This document shows positions 7,044 through 13,514 of a stretch of 15,553 bases of DNA, piece after piece. The stretch is taken from the NCBI GenBank assembly GCA_900539195.1, contig UQBC01000047.1, positions 1 to 15,553 on the forward strand. Reading direction: 5' to 3'. The stretch's first letter is position 1. The number at the start of each line of letters is the position of its first letter. The translations under genes and the position numbers were made by a program. Under the pieces are notes generated by a model that did no database searches, was not told the origin of the DNA, and saw only the letters and a list, made by a program, of their open reading frames with translations. The stretch comes from an uncultured Oscillospiraceae bacterium (GTDB lineage: Bacteria > Bacillota > Clostridia > Oscillospirales > Ruminococcaceae).

Positions 7044-8222
7044 ATGAACGAACTTCAGTTAAAGTACGGCTGCAACCCCAATCAGAAACCGTCAAGAATA
7101 TTCATGGCAAACGGAAATTCACTTCCTATCGAAGTGCTTAACGGCAAGCCCGGTTATATAAACTTTATGGATGCCTTCAACGGCTGGCAGCTCGTAAGCG
7201 AGCTTAAGAAGGCTACAGGTCTTCCCTCCGCAACATCATTCAAGCACGTTTCACCCGCAGGCGCCGCTGTAGGACTTCCCCTCACAGACACGCTCAAAAA
7301 GATATACTGGGTAGACGATCTCGGTGAGCTGTCACCCCTTGCCTGCGCTTATGCAAGAGCAAGAGGCGCTGACAGAATGTCATCGTACGGTGACTTCATT
7401 GCTCTGTCGGACAAGTGCGATGTTTCAACGGCAAAGATAATACAGCGTGAAGTATCAGACGGCGTTATCGCTCCCGATTACGATCCCGAAGCGCTTGAAA
7501 TTCTCAAGTCAAAGAAAAAGGGCAACTACAATATAATCAAGATCGACCCCGAGTACGTTCCCGAGCCTATCGAGCGTAAGCAGGTATTCGGCGTTACTTT
7601 CGAGCAGGGCAGAAACGAGCTGGTTATTGACGATAAGCTGTTCTCAAACATTGTGACCGAGAATAAGAATATACCCGAGAGCGCAAAGATAGATCTTGCA
7701 ATAGCAATGATTACATTAAAGTACACTCAGTCAAACTCCGTAGCTTACACTTGCGGCGGTCAGGCTATCGGTATCGGCGCAGGTCAGCAGTCAAGAATCC
7801 ACTGCACACGTCTTGCAGGCACAAAGGCTGACAACTGGTACTTAAGACAGTCACCTCAGGTTATGGGCTTACAGTTTGTTGATAACATAAGACGTGCCGA
7901 CAGAGATAACGCTATCGACCTCTACATCGGTGAGGATTATATGGACGTTCTTGCAGACGGTGCATGGGAAAACATCTTCAAGGTAAAGCCCGCCGTATTC
8001 ACGACAGAAGAAAAGAAAGCGTGGCTTGCAACAATGAAGGGTGTTTCGCTCGGCTCAGACGCATTCTTCCCCTTCGGTGACAACATTGAAAGAGCGCACA
8101 GAAGCGGTGTAGAATACATAGCACAGCCCGGCGGTTCTATCCGTGACGATAATGTTATCGACACCTGCAACAAGTACGGTATCGCAATGGCATTCACGGG
8201 AATCAGACTTTTCCACCACTGA
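7044..8222 (+). CDS. purH: Stand-alone AICAR transformylase (PurH C-terminal domain only)
   Basis: The enzyme formylates AICAR to FAICAR using 10-formyl-tetrahydrofolate. It has 392 residues against roughly 510-530 for bifunctional PurH, and the N-terminal MGS-like cyclohydrolase domain is absent. The catalytic Lys67-His68 pair sits in SFKHVSPAGAAVG, and the C-terminus carries AQPGGSIRDDNVI and the closing AFTGIRLFHH typical of AICAR transformylases. It is not a broken purH: it starts cleanly at ATG 7044 with AAAGGA upstream, and the preceding PurO-type gene, 16 bases away, supplies the missing activity. A strong terminator follows at once, marking the end of the main purine gene run. Confidence 0.94.
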   Translation: MNELQLKYGCNPNQKPSRIFMANGNSLPIEVLNGKPGYINFMDAFNGWQLVSELKKATGLPSATSFKHVSPAGAAVGLPLTDTLKKIYWVDDLGELSPLACAYARARGADRMSSYGDFIALSDKCDVSTAKIIQREVSDGVIAPDYDPEALEILKSKKKGNYNIIKIDPEYVPEPIERKQVFGVTFEQGRNELVIDDKLFSNIVTENKNIPESAKIDLAIAMITLKYTQSNSVAYTCGGQAIGIGAGQQSRIHCTRLAGTKADNWYLRQSPQVMGLQFVDNIRRADRDNAIDLYIGEDYMDVLADGAWENIFKVKPAVFTTEEKKAWLATMKGVSLGSDAFFPFGDNIERAHRSGVEYIAQPGGSIRDDNVIDTCNKYGIAMAFTGIRLFHH

Positions 8223-8233
8223 TAAGCTCAGTA

Positions 8234-8264
8234 AACGGGCGGCACGTCCGCCCGTTACTTTTTT
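8234..8264 (+). terminator. Strong intrinsic terminator after purH
   Basis: AACGGGCGG (8234-8242) pairs perfectly with CCGCCCGTT (8248-8256) around a five-base loop, followed two bases later by six T (8259-8264). This GC-rich 9-bp stem begins 11 bases after the purH stop. It lies inside the larger purine locus, because purD comes 2.8 kb later with no obvious promoter directly before it. Confidence 0.85.
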
Positions 8265-8289
8265 ACGAAAGGAAACAGAAGAAAATAGT

Positions 8290-8943
8290 ATGAAAAAAAT
8301 TCTCTCCGCATTATGTATAACTACATTTCTCATAAGCATCTCAGGCTGTTCCGGTAACGGTAATTCATCTGCCGAGTATGCAAACTCTTCCGTTTCGCAG
8401 GTCGTTTCTGCCGAATCAGATAGTAATTCTTCTGTCGAAGAGTCTGCTGATTCGGATAACAAATCTTTATACGGAGATGAAAGGCTCTCAGAAAAAGACG
8501 GATTACTGGTTTATACCGATGATTTGTATACTATAAGTGCGGATAGCACCAAGTGGACAATCGGCAATGTTGAAAATTATGATATCTCTTTTTCATATAT
8601 GGGCGAAGGTAACGATACTGCTACTCTGGCAGGTGTTCAGACAGTAGGACCTATAGAAGATATGACTGTAAATATGATAGGCGAACAATTGGCTGACACG
8701 CTCAACAGCCTTGACGAAAACTATAGCGTCAAACAGTCAAAACCAATAAAAGCAGGCGATAATGACGCATATTATATAGAAACCGAAATGGTAATGTCAG
8801 GCATTACATTGATTACAACACAGACCGTACAGCTTCACGGAAACAACGCTTATATTCTGCATACGATCCGCGCAACAGATGCGAGCGATGAAGCAAAAGC
8901 AGCATTGGATACAGTTGCAAGCTCATTTACTTTTACCGAGTAA
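8290..8943 (+). CDS. Putative lipoprotein (217 residues), paralog of the one at 9521
   Basis: The N-terminus MKKILSALCITTFLISISGC is a lipoprotein signal with lipobox ISGC, so Cys20 would be lipidated and the protein anchored outside the membrane. A Ser/Asn/Glu-rich linker follows to about residue 55, then a globular domain. The C-terminal part (AGDNDAYYIET, then TTQTVQLHGNNAYILHTI, ending ASSFTFTE) matches in order the end of the second lipoprotein in this block, suggesting a shared fold of the PsbP/DcrB-like type; that fold name is a guess. ATG 8290 is preferred because it begins the signal peptide, although the purine-rich ribosome site (AGGAA, 8270-8274) is rather far away. A terminator lies just before it. 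The function is unknown. Confidence 0.8.
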   Translation: MKKILSALCITTFLISISGCSGNGNSSAEYANSSVSQVVSAESDSNSSVEESADSDNKSLYGDERLSEKDGLLVYTDDLYTISADSTKWTIGNVENYDISFSYMGEGNDTATLAGVQTVGPIEDMTVNMIGEQLADTLNSLDENYSVKQSKPIKAGDNDAYYIETEMVMSGITLITTQTVQLHGNNAYILHTIRATDASDEAKAALDTVASSFTFTE

Positions 8944-8966
8944 TTACATCGACCAAAAGGAAAGAT

Positions 8967-9524
8967 ATGTACTTCACCTATATAGAAAAAGATCCTCTTG
9001 ACGGCAGATTTGAATTCAGACAGAGTGGTTCTTTCAGAGTTCTTTCGCCATATATTATACTGAAAATTATCGCTGCCTGTGTCGCAGAGGTATTTATAGT
9101 GTTATTGGTACTGGGTTCATTCGATGACATTGTAATAGCGGATATTTATAAGTCTGCCATATCCTATATTATTATAAGAATCGCACTTAGCATCATCCTA
9201 CCGATTCTGCCGATATGGTATATACTATTTATTATTGGCGGCGAGGAGCAATACAGATACACGGCAGACAGCCGCACAATGCGTATCGCAAGCAAACGTC
9301 ATACCTATATTTTCAAATACACGGACGTTGAGAGCGTAACCTACAAGCCAATGAAACTGTTTACAAAACAAAAAGGCTTTACTGTAAAGATAACCACGAA
9401 AAACAACGAGGTGATTTTTCGCTATATTATGCCGGCAAACGCAGAATTTTTCACCATAGAGTCCACACCGTTCTATATTCTTCAACATCCGCCAAAACAA
9501 GCGGAAGAAAGGAAAGACCGATGA
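8967..9524 (+). CDS. Two-helix membrane protein with possible PH-like tail (185 residues)
   Basis: I do not recognise a specific family. Residues 1-24 are soluble, followed by two long hydrophobic segments (about 25-51 and 63-90), then a soluble C-terminal half rich in beta-type sequence (YRYTADSRTMRIAS, YIFKYTDVESVTYKP, FTVKITTKNNEVIFRYI). This order, two helices followed by a small domain with an I.Y.DI..V.Y pattern, resembles YcxB-like or bacterial PH membrane proteins. Both ends are probably cytoplasmic. It has ribosome site AAAGGAAAG (8956-8964) just before ATG 8967 and overlaps the next lipoprotein gene by four bases (ATGA), so the two are probably made together. Its base composition looks more AT-rich than the pur genes. 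Confidence 0.75.
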   Translation: MYFTYIEKDPLDGRFEFRQSGSFRVLSPYIILKIIAACVAEVFIVLLVLGSFDDIVIADIYKSAISYIIIRIALSIILPILPIWYILFIIGGEEQYRYTADSRTMRIASKRHTYIFKYTDVESVTYKPMKLFTKQKGFTVKITTKNNEVIFRYIMPANAEFFTIESTPFYILQHPPKQAEERKDR

Positions 9525-10303
9525 AAAAAGTACTATTATTGATTTGTGCCGCATCAATTCTCGCAGGAATGTGCGGTTGCTCCAAAACGATTGAAAATCT
9601 CCCTTACTTCACTGAAAAAAGCCAACCCACATCTTCAACATCCCCTGTTTCACAGACAGTGACGCCTCAGACTACCGCAGCGACAACTGCGGCAACATCA
9701 ACGCAAACAACAAAAGCGGAAACAACGACCGCAAAGCCCGAAACCTCGAACACGTCAATTACCGACAAGTCCGAAACAAAAAAACCGTCCTCTGCTCCTG
9801 CACAGTATACCCCCGTAGGAAGTCCGACAAAGTATAAAGTAAACAAATTCTCTCTGATGTACGATGACGGAGTATACTGCAATATCGGCGTCAGCGAATA
9901 TGAAGAAGATAAAAACGAGCTTTATCTTGTACATTATGACGATAACGGCGAGGTCACATCGAATATAGTTGCTATGTGCAGCGATGAGGACGAAGATACA
10001 AAAGGCAGATCGGTAGCCGAGATCGGCGAGGAATTCATGAGTTATTATGTTGTCGGCGATAATGTCGATTCATCGACCAAGAGCATGATAAAAATAGGCG
10101 ACACCGATGCATTTTACGGAACTGTAAAATCTTCGGACGGAGATAATTCCGTTGCCGCAACACAGCACATATATTTTGCCCGTCACGGCAATAAAGTGTA
10201 CACTTTGATCGCTCTGCACCTTGACAATAACGAAGAAGCGGTCACAAAGGCGCTTGAATATACGCTCGGGTCAATATCGTTTGACAATTCGGTAAACACA
10301 TGA
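9521..10303 (+). CDS. Putative lipoprotein with Thr/Ser-rich linker (260 residues)
   Basis: The signal MKKVLLLICAASILAGMCGC ends in a lipobox-like MCGC, with Cys20 as the likely lipidated residue. Residues about 35-95 are a Thr/Ser/Pro/Lys linker typical of surface-exposed spacers, followed by a globular domain. The end of that domain (IGDTDAFYGTV, TQHIYFARHGNKVYTLIAL, LGSISFDN) aligns with the C-terminus of the lipoprotein at 8290, so the two are paralogs with different linkers. It overlaps both neighbours by four bases (ATGA at 9521 and at 10300) and has an AAAGGAAAG ribosome site inside the end of the upstream gene. A role at the outer face of the membrane is inferred; the function is unknown. 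Confidence 0.82.
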   Translation: MKKVLLLICAASILAGMCGCSKTIENLPYFTEKSQPTSSTSPVSQTVTPQTTAATTAATSTQTTKAETTTAKPETSNTSITDKSETKKPSSAPAQYTPVGSPTKYKVNKFSLMYDDGVYCNIGVSEYEEDKNELYLVHYDDNGEVTSNIVAMCSDEDEDTKGRSVAEIGEEFMSYYVVGDNVDSSTKSMIKIGDTDAFYGTVKSSDGDNSVAATQHIYFARHGNKVYTLIALHLDNNEEAVTKALEYTLGSISFDNSVNT

Positions 10304-10977
10304 CAGCAGGATCAAAGTCATTATTTGCGTCATTGACCGCTCCGAAGCTGCCTGACAGTCTTTTTGCGGTAACAGATATTGACGCAGAGCTTTCAAAGGT
10401 GCGTGAAGCCGAATCGGATTTTATTGCGGCGGATTTTTCCAGGCTTATCTGCGACAGCAACGACTTCTCTTCCTTGTATTTCAAGAACTGTCTGTTCAAA
10501 GGCAACCGCTTTACAGCCTGTGACTTTTCAAAATGCACATTCATTGACTGTGTTTTCAATGGCTGTGATATATCAAACTGCAATTTCACCGAGAGCTATT
10601 TCAGAGCTTGCTCCTTTACCTCGTGCAAGGCTGTCGGGGCAGCTTTCAAAGACTCTTATCATAAAAATGTCAGCTTTGACGGCGGCAGTTTTGAACTGTC
10701 GGACTTTCAACGTTCAAAGCTGCAATCGGTACTTATAACCGATACCGACTTCTCCTCCGCTCTGTTTTCTTCGTGTGAGATAAAAAAGACGGAGCTTAAA
10801 AACGTTACGCTGGCAAGGTCTGTGTTTTTCGGTACAAAGCTTACAGGGCTTGACTTCACCTCCTGTAATATTGACGGTCTTACCGTTTCCGATACCGGAG
10901 CGGAGCTAAAAGGTGCAAAGGTCGATGTGTGGCAGGCGGCAATGTTCGCAAAGCTGCTTGGTCTTATCATCGAATAA
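10300..10977 (+). CDS. Pentapeptide-repeat protein (225 residues)
   Basis: From residue 41 to 196 a bulky residue, mostly Phe and otherwise Ile/Leu/Val, falls at nearly every fifth position (Phe at 41, 46, 56, 61, 66, 71, 76, 81, 86, 96, 101, 106, 116, 126 and on), the hallmark of a right-handed quadrilateral beta-helix of about eight coils. Cysteine often occupies the position two before it (64, 74, 79, 84, 89, 94, 104, 109), where Ala is commonest in the family. A short C-terminal segment (WQAAMFAKLLGLIIE) resembles the end of other such proteins. The family includes Qnr/MfpA-type gyrase-protecting DNA mimics and many of unknown role, so no function is assigned. Translation likely depends on coupling with the upstream lipoprotein gene, as no good ribosome site precedes ATG 10300. 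Confidence 0.88.
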   Translation: MTAGSKSLFASLTAPKLPDSLFAVTDIDAELSKVREAESDFIAADFSRLICDSNDFSSLYFKNCLFKGNRFTACDFSKCTFIDCVFNGCDISNCNFTESYFRACSFTSCKAVGAAFKDSYHKNVSFDGGSFELSDFQRSKLQSVLITDTDFSSALFSSCEIKKTELKNVTLARSVFFGTKLTGLDFTSCNIDGLTVSDTGAELKGAKVDVWQAAMFAKLLGLIIE

Positions 10978-11011
10978 TGAATAAATCAAAAGAAAGAAAG
11001 GTATTTTTAAC

Positions 11012-12292
11012 ATGAACGTACTTGTAATAGGCGGAGGCGGCAGAGAACACGCCATAATAACAGCCCTTGCAAAATCTAAGAAGGTAGACAAGCTGTATGC
11101 CGCACCCGGCAACGGCGGTATCTCGAAATATGCCGAGTGCTTTAATGTAAAGGCAACCGATATTGACGGCTGTGTCGAGCTTGCAAAGAAGCTCAGACCC
11201 GACTATGTATTCGTAGCCCCCGATGACCCGCTGGTTATGGGTATGGTGGACAAGCTCAACGCAGAGGGCTTCAAGACCTTCGGACCGAGAGCAAATGCCG
11301 CTATTCTTGAGGGCAGCAAGGTATTCTCAAAGGCTCTGATGAAGAAGTACAACATTCCCACTGCGGCTTACGAAACCTTCACAGACGCAGACGAGGCTAT
11401 AGCATATATCAAAAAGCAGAACAGCTTCCCTGCCGTTATCAAGTGTGACGGTCTTGCACTCGGCAAGGGTGTTATAATTGCAAAGGACGAGCAGGAAGCA
11501 GAAAACGCAGTACGTTCAATGCTCCTTGACGGTAAATTCGGCAAATCAGGCAGTGAAATAGTTGTCGAGGAATTTATGACAGGTCCTGAGGTAACTGTTC
11601 TTGCGTTCACAGACGGCAAGACAGTAAAGCCTATGATAAGCTCTATGGATCACAAACGTGCTTATGACAACGATGAGGGGCTTAACACGGGCGGAATGGG
11701 TACTATAGCTCCCAACCCTCTCTACACTCCCGATAAACAGCAGGAATGTATGGAAAAGATATTCCTGCCTACCATAAAGGCTATGGCAGCTGAGGGCAGA
11801 CCGTTCAAGGGTTGTCTTTACTTCGGACTTATGCTCACTCCTAACGGTGCTAAGGTAATTGAGTACAACTGCCGCTTCGGCGATCCCGAAACGCAGGTAG
11901 TTCTCCCCTTGCTTGAAACCGATTTAATGGATATAATCGAGGCTGTCTGGGAAGAAAAGCTCGATACGCTCGATATAAAGTGGAGCGATAAATCATGTGC
12001 CTGCGTTGTTATGGCAAGCGGCGGCTACCCCGAAAAGTACGAAACAGGTAAGGTTATAAGCGGACTTGACGAAAACGGTCAGTGCGAGGGTGCATTCGTT
12101 TACCACGCAGGAACAAAGCTTGAGGACAGCAAGTTCCTTACGGCAGGCGGAAGAGTTCTCGGTGTTACCGCTTACGGCGATACTTTACAGGACGCTCTTG
12201 ACACAGCTTATAAGGCAGTGGATACGATCAGCTTTGAAAAGGCACATTACCGCCACGATATAGGTAAAAAAGCGCTTTCTGCATTAAAATAA
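11012..12292 (+). CDS. purD: Phosphoribosylamine-glycine ligase PurD (GAR synthetase)
   Basis: PurD condenses phosphoribosylamine, the unstable PurF product, with glycine and ATP to give GAR, the PurN substrate. The 426 residues match family length. Visible are the N-terminal VIGGGGREHA (5-14), the ATP-grasp lysine region AVIKCDGLALGKGV (141-154), TGGMGTIAPNP (227-237) and the signature RFGDPETQ (288-295). One variation is APDDPL (69-74) where GPEAPL is commoner. It has an AAAGG ribosome site at 10997-11001. It lies 34 bases after the pentapeptide-repeat gene with no clear promoter between, so it is probably transcribed with the four-gene block or by read-through from the main pur genes. No terminator is seen before the secG promoter. 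Confidence 0.96.
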   Translation: MNVLVIGGGGREHAIITALAKSKKVDKLYAAPGNGGISKYAECFNVKATDIDGCVELAKKLRPDYVFVAPDDPLVMGMVDKLNAEGFKTFGPRANAAILEGSKVFSKALMKKYNIPTAAYETFTDADEAIAYIKKQNSFPAVIKCDGLALGKGVIIAKDEQEAENAVRSMLLDGKFGKSGSEIVVEEFMTGPEVTVLAFTDGKTVKPMISSMDHKRAYDNDEGLNTGGMGTIAPNPLYTPDKQQECMEKIFLPTIKAMAAEGRPFKGCLYFGLMLTPNGAKVIEYNCRFGDPETQVVLPLLETDLMDIIEAVWEEKLDTLDIKWSDKSCACVVMASGGYPEKYETGKVISGLDENGQCEGAFVYHAGTKLEDSKFLTAGGRVLGVTAYGDTLQDALDTAYKAVDTISFEKAHYRHDIGKKALSALK

Positions 12293-12306
12293 ATCCCAAA
12301 AAACAC

Positions 12307-12335
12307 TTGCATTTCATTTTCTTTTATGTTATAAT
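12307..12335 (+). promoter_or_regulatory. Extended -10 promoter of secG
   Basis: TTGCAT (12307-12312) and a perfect TATAAT (12330-12335) are 17 bases apart, with TG at 12327-12328 forming an extended -10. The transcript would start near 12342 and carry an approximately 78-base leader ending in the AAGGAGG ribosome site. It separates secG transcription from the purine genes. Confidence 0.85.
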
Positions 12336-12420
12336 AGCATTTGCGTGTTAGAATAATTTTGGGTTTGTACGATAAACAGACACTCGGACATACCCGTATT
12401 CCTATAAGGAGGACATATAA

Positions 12421-12879
12421 ATGGGAATATTAGAAATAATCAGTGCTATCGTTCTGATTGTTGCCTGTGTTTTCATAGTACTCGTGGTACTTATGCAGGA
12501 TACAAAGCAGGGTATGTCGCAGACAATTACAGGCGGTAGTGCAGACAACTATTATCAGAGAAATTCCGGTCGTTCAAACGAAGCAAAGCTGAACAGACTT
12601 ACAAAGATTTCCGCAATCATCTTCTTTGTTGTTGCTCTTGTTGTTAACTTCGTCGTTATGTACAGCGGTAACTTCAGCAAATCTGATAATTCTTCGACAA
12701 CAAGCTCCGCAACATCATCTGTAACATCTTCCGTTACAAGTGACGATTCCTCAGCTTCATCAGCATCTTCAGATGCTTCATCGACAGATTCTTCCGCTTC
12801 TTCATCTGACGCTTCTTCTGCTGGTTCCTCAGTAGCTGAATCCTCATCTGAAACAAGCACAGAAACATCTGCAGAATAA
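12421..12879 (+). CDS. secG: Preprotein translocase subunit SecG with long Ser-rich tail
   Basis: SecG is the small accessory subunit of the SecYEG channel. Residues about 4-26 and 60-82 form the two membrane helices, joined by the conserved cytoplasmic loop with QDTKQGMS (26-33) and TGGSADNYY (37-45), which identify the family. The core ends near residue 85; about 65 further residues are almost only Ser, Thr, Ala, Asp and Glu, extending a protein usually 70-110 residues long to 152. With the known topology of SecG, both ends face outside, so the tail would be extracytoplasmic. The AAGGAGG ribosome site lies seven bases before ATG 12421. It has its own promoter and terminator, so it is a single-gene unit unrelated to the purine genes. 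Confidence 0.92.
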   Translation: MGILEIISAIVLIVACVFIVLVVLMQDTKQGMSQTITGGSADNYYQRNSGRSNEAKLNRLTKISAIIFFVVALVVNFVVMYSGNFSKSDNSSTTSSATSSVTSSVTSDDSSASSASSDASSTDSSASSSDASSAGSSVAESSSETSTETSAE

Positions 12880-12890
12880 TTAATGCTTTT

Positions 12891-12920
12891 AAAAGCTGTC
12901 GCACTGCGGCAGCTTTTTTT
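12891..12920 (+). terminator. Strong intrinsic terminator of secG
   Basis: Twelve bases at 12891-12902 (AAAAGCTGTCGC) pair with 12906-12917 (GCGGCAGCTTTT) with one G-U pair and a three-base loop, followed by an unbroken T-run (12914-12920). It lies 12 bases after the secG stop. The A-rich foot opposite the T-run could also give some termination from the other strand. Confidence 0.92.
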
Positions 12921-12936
12921 GTATACGCCTAATCGT

Positions 12937-12955
12937 TCCGGCAACGTTCGCCGGA
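12937..12955. repeat. Short palindrome downstream of the secG terminator
   Basis: TCCGGC (12937-12942) and GCCGGA (12950-12955) form a perfect 6-bp inverted repeat with a 7-base loop and no T-run. It lies between the secG terminator and the next promoter. Its role is unknown and it may be chance. Confidence 0.3.
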
Positions 12956-12975
12956 TTTAAGTAAATGCTGAGCTG

Positions 12976-13004
12976 TTGAAAAAAACGCCCTGTTATGATA
13001 CAAT
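12976..13004 (+). promoter_or_regulatory. Extended -10 promoter upstream of the repeat element and small membrane gene
   Basis: TTGAAA (12976-12981) and TACAAT (12999-13004) are 17 bases apart, with TG at 12996-12997 as an extended -10. Transcription would start near 13011 and run straight into the inverted-repeat element (13019-13200) before reaching the 58-codon gene at 13226. Confidence 0.7.
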
Positions 13005-13018
13005 ATAATCAATGATTA

Positions 13019-13200
13019 TTAAAGGCAACACCGCATAATTAACGGCTTTCGCCTTTGCCGCACGCTTGCTTGCATATTTTCCGCCATCTTGCGCAAATTT
13101 TGCTTGACAGGCGCCAGCCTGCCTGCACTCAATTTATACAATCTGACGAAAAATCTGACTGCGCAATCGCACGACAATAATTATGCGGTATAGCCTTAAA
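13019..13200. mobile_element. MITE-like element with 24-bp terminal inverted repeats
   Basis: The left end (13019-13042) and the reverse complement of the right end (13177-13200) match at 20 of 24 positions, sharing the cores AAGGC and ACCGCATAATTA. The 182-bp interior has no open reading frame of note but is rich in structure: CAGGC/GCCTG around GCCA near 13108-13121, the palindrome TTGCGCAA (13089-13096), and a direct repeat ATCTGAC at 13141-13147 and 13153-13159. TTAA occurs at or near both outer ends but overlaps the repeats, so a target duplication cannot be assigned. Size, ends and lack of coding capacity fit a miniature inverted-repeat element or REP-like repeat. It lies in the presumed 5' UTR of the next gene. 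Whether it is repeated in the genome cannot be seen here. Confidence 0.65.
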
Positions 13201-13225
13201 CAAAACTTACTCGGAGGAACAACAA

Positions 13226-13402
13226 ATGAAAAAGTGCATCGCCATTTGCGGTTTTGCTTTTTCAGCATTTCTTCTCATCTGTATGGTCATAAACTTATTT
13301 AAAGGGCATATCGCAGCCGCTGTATGTAGTCTTGGAGCGTGTTTCTTGTTTTTTGCTCTGTCTTTATTAACTTATAAAAAAGGCAAAGACAGCAACCCGT
13401 AA
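13226..13402 (+). CDS. Small two-helix membrane protein (58 residues)
   Basis: ATG 13226 follows a strong ribosome site CGGAGGA (13211-13217) by eight bases and runs to TAA 13400-13402. The product starts MKKCIAICGF and has two hydrophobic helices (about 4-25 and 28-49) joined by a short turn (NLFKGH), with a positively charged end YKKGKDSNP. The charges suggest both ends stay in the cytoplasm. Four cysteines lie in or near the helices (4, 8, 19, 34, plus 39 as a fifth). No family is recognised. Its transcript would carry the MITE-like element in its leader. The following 112 bases hold no terminator that I can see, so it could read into the two-component genes, although those seem to have their own -10 box. 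Confidence 0.6.
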   Translation: MKKCIAICGFAFSAFLLICMVINLFKGHIAAAVCSLGACFLFFALSLLTYKKGKDSNP

Positions 13403-13453
13403 ATCAATCCTTGCAAATCATCCGACATCAGATTTCACACAAAATCTTATACG

Positions 13454-13487
13454 CTCTAAGGCTGTTCTAAGCTAACCGCACTATAAT
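13454..13487 (+). promoter_or_regulatory. Putative activator-type promoter and OmpR-class operator
   Basis: A perfect TATAAT lies at 13482-13487 but the expected -35 position (13459-13464, AGGCTG) is poor. That region instead carries a direct repeat, CTCTAAG (13454-13460) and TTCTAAG (13465-13471), spaced 11 bases start to start. OmpR/PhoB-class regulators typically bind 11-bp-phased direct repeats overlapping the -35 box, so the encoded regulator may activate its own operon. A weaker third copy, TCTTAT, lies at 13445-13450. Confidence 0.5.
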
Positions 13488-13514
13488 ATCAATATCATAA
13501 AGGACGGTGATATT

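Noticed and set aside
7044..8222. purH read as a truncated pseudogene
   Set aside because: The start, ribosome site, length and complete transformylase motifs are intact and the missing activity is supplied by the adjacent PurO-like gene.
10379..10738. 119-residue + strand frame inside the pentapeptide-repeat gene
   Set aside because: It overlaps a gene with a clear five-residue register, lacks a ribosome site and shows no domain.
12295..12363. CCCAAAA (12295-12301) and TTTTGGG (12357-12363) flanking the secG promoter as an operator or stem
   Set aside because: Seven bases across a 55-base gap in AT-rich DNA is easily chance; nothing else supports it.
12555..12944. Reverse-strand 129-residue acidic frame opposite the secG tail
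   Set aside because: Its Glu/Asp/Ser-rich sequence is just the complement of the repetitive Ser codons of secG, and it crosses the secG terminator.
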